DNA of 27,624 bases from positions 1 through 27,624 of the forward strand of contig JBKQSL010000195.1 of NCBI GenBank assembly GCA_052143655.1, given 5' to 3'. Numbering within the stretch: position 1 is the stretch's first letter; the number at the start of each line of letters is the position of its first letter. The DNA comes from CAVSUR01 sp052143655. GTDB lineage: Bacteria > Actinomycetota > Actinomycetes > Streptosporangiales > Streptosporangiaceae. The position numbers were made by a program, and so were the translations under genes. Positions 23,739 to 27,624 of the stretch are shown here, in pieces. The notes below the pieces were generated by a model. It saw nothing but the letters and a program-made list of their open reading frames with translations. It was not told the DNA's origin and ran no database searches.

Positions 23739-24368
23739 ATGTACTGCCCGTACTGCCGGCACGCCGACAGCCGAGTGATCGACAGCCGGACGGCTGAGGA
23801 CGGTGCGGCGATTCGCCGCCGCCGGTCCTGCCAGAAGTGCGGACGCAGGTTCACCACGCAGGAGATCGTGATCCTGATGGTGGGCAAGCGGAGCGGCGCC
23901 ACGGAGCCGTTCAGCCGGGACAAGATCGTCCGTGGCGTGCGCCGGGCCTGCCAGGGCCGGCCGGTCACCGAGGATCAGCTGGCGATCCTGGCCCAGCAGG
24001 TAGAGGACACGATCCGGTCCAGCGGCAGCGCCGAGGTTCCCTCGCACGAGGTGGGCCTGGCGATCCTCGGCCCGCTGCGGGACCTGGACGAGGTGGCGTA
24101 CCTGCGGTTCGCCTCGGTGTACCGGGGATTCGAGTCGCTGGCTGACTTCGAGGACGAGATCGCCGCGCTGCGCTCGGAGCGGCTGCGCGAGTGGCAGCCC
24201 GCCGAGGCGGAGCTGCAGCGGCTGTCCGGTGCCGGGCTGCCGCCGGGCCAGCCTCCGGCACCGGGCCAGTCCGCGGCACCGGGCCAGCAGCCAGCCGCTG
24301 CGGCAGGCGGGCCAGCGAGCGGGGAAACGCCGGCCAGCCGGCGCGAGCAGCACCTGTCCGCCCGCTGA
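23739..24368 (+). CDS. nrdR: Transcriptional repressor NrdR
   Basis: Zinc-ribbon and ATP-cone repressor of ribonucleotide reductase genes, 209 residues. The zinc ribbon has Cys3 and Cys6 (MYCPYC), Cys31 and Cys34 (CQKCGRRF). The ATP-cone that senses ATP/dATP spans about 46-136 (VGKRSGATEPFSRDKIVRGVRRA to VAYLRFASVYRGF). Residues after about 155 form a Pro/Gln/Ala-rich tail that most family members lack (usual length 150-180). Start ATG 23739 has AAAGGGGGTGATC just ahead and begins the zinc ribbon at residue 2. It probably shares an operon with nrdJ 92 nt downstream, as in Streptomyces. Confidence 0.97.
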   Translation: MYCPYCRHADSRVIDSRTAEDGAAIRRRRSCQKCGRRFTTQEIVILMVGKRSGATEPFSRDKIVRGVRRACQGRPVTEDQLAILAQQVEDTIRSSGSAEVPSHEVGLAILGPLRDLDEVAYLRFASVYRGFESLADFEDEIAALRSERLREWQPAEAELQRLSGAGLPPGQPPAPGQSAAPGQQPAAAAGGPASGETPASRREQHLSAR

Positions 24369-24403
24369 GGGCCGGCAGCGCACATCAACGCATGCACATC
24401 ATC

Positions 24404-24425
24404 GGCGGGCCTGGCCGGGCCCGCC
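24404..24425 (+). terminator. Hairpin in the nrdR-nrdJ gap
   Basis: GGCGGGCC (24404-24411) and GGCCCGCC (24418-24425) form a perfect 8-bp stem with a TGGCCG loop between nrdR and nrdJ. No T-run follows. It may lower read-through or stabilise one part of the transcript rather than end it, since the nrdJ ribosome-binding site is only 25 nt away. Confidence 0.45.
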
Positions 24426-24460
24426 ACGGGATACACCGTGATTCGCGAAGGGGGAAGGAC

Positions 24461-27624
<3,164 letters not shown>

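Noticed and set aside
24369..24460. Cobalamin riboswitch controlling nrdJ
   Set aside because: The gap is only 92 nt and no B12-box is present; B12 riboswitches in Streptomyces act on the class I nrdABS operon instead.

Overview
The window is chromosomal DNA of a high-GC actinomycete. Nearly every codon ends in G or C. The housekeeping gene orders are those of Streptomyces, Mycobacterium and relatives: rph-rdgB, lexA divergent from a LysM gene, and nrdR followed by nrdJ. Several genes appear to be transcribed without a 5' leader, with a -10 box 6-7 nt before the start codon. Genus cannot be decided from the sequence.

Layout. 1-1603: a decayed S53 (sedolisin) peptidase with an in-frame TAG and a lost C-terminus. 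1527-2465: GalE-like epimerase. 2755-4130: RNase PH and the RdgB/HAM1 pyrophosphatase with a 4-nt overlap, then a perfect 12-bp terminator. 4183-5058 (-): LppX/LprG-like lipoprotein. 5149-5740: Bcp peroxiredoxin and a tRNA with a leucine UAG anticodon but a short class I variable loop. 5867-6581: VapBC toxin-antitoxin with an operator-like repeat. 6879-8161: two convergent HAD hydrolases. 8376-9409: a small membrane protein and a DUF3618 protein. 9574-11162 (-): gcvT-gcvH. 11395-11673: pterin carbinolamine dehydratase. 11674-12202: structured non-coding DNA, perhaps a group II intron fragment.

12203-18316 (-): the most unusual gene, one uninterrupted 2037-residue frame with the architecture of an enediyne-type iterative polyketide synthase (PksE). 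The catalytic residues I can align are replaced: KS Cys to Gly and first His to Tyr, AT Ser to Gly, KR glycine motif and Tyr lost, DH His to Tyr, PPTase motif lost, and no ACP. No enediyne partner genes are nearby. A good promoter about 370 nt upstream suggests it is transcribed.

18317-21788: a long intergenic region, then leuS behind an apparent attenuator: a leaderless nine-codon leader peptide with Leu-Leu-Leu, a 9-bp hairpin, and an intrinsic terminator with a T-run. 21889-23528: lexA and, divergently, an SOS-type LysM/membrane protein (ChiZ/YneA-like), with LexA boxes at both ends of the shared promoter. 23652-27624: paired NrdR boxes, nrdR, and a partial nrdJ (class II ribonucleotide reductase) interrupted by two inteins. 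Each intein sits immediately before a catalytic cysteine: a 139-residue mini-intein and a 396-residue intein with LAGLIDADG motifs.

The right half combines leucyl-tRNA supply, the DNA damage response and dNTP synthesis, each with visible cis-regulatory DNA. The left half is mostly metabolic and repair housekeeping with a small toxin-antitoxin insertion beside a tRNA.
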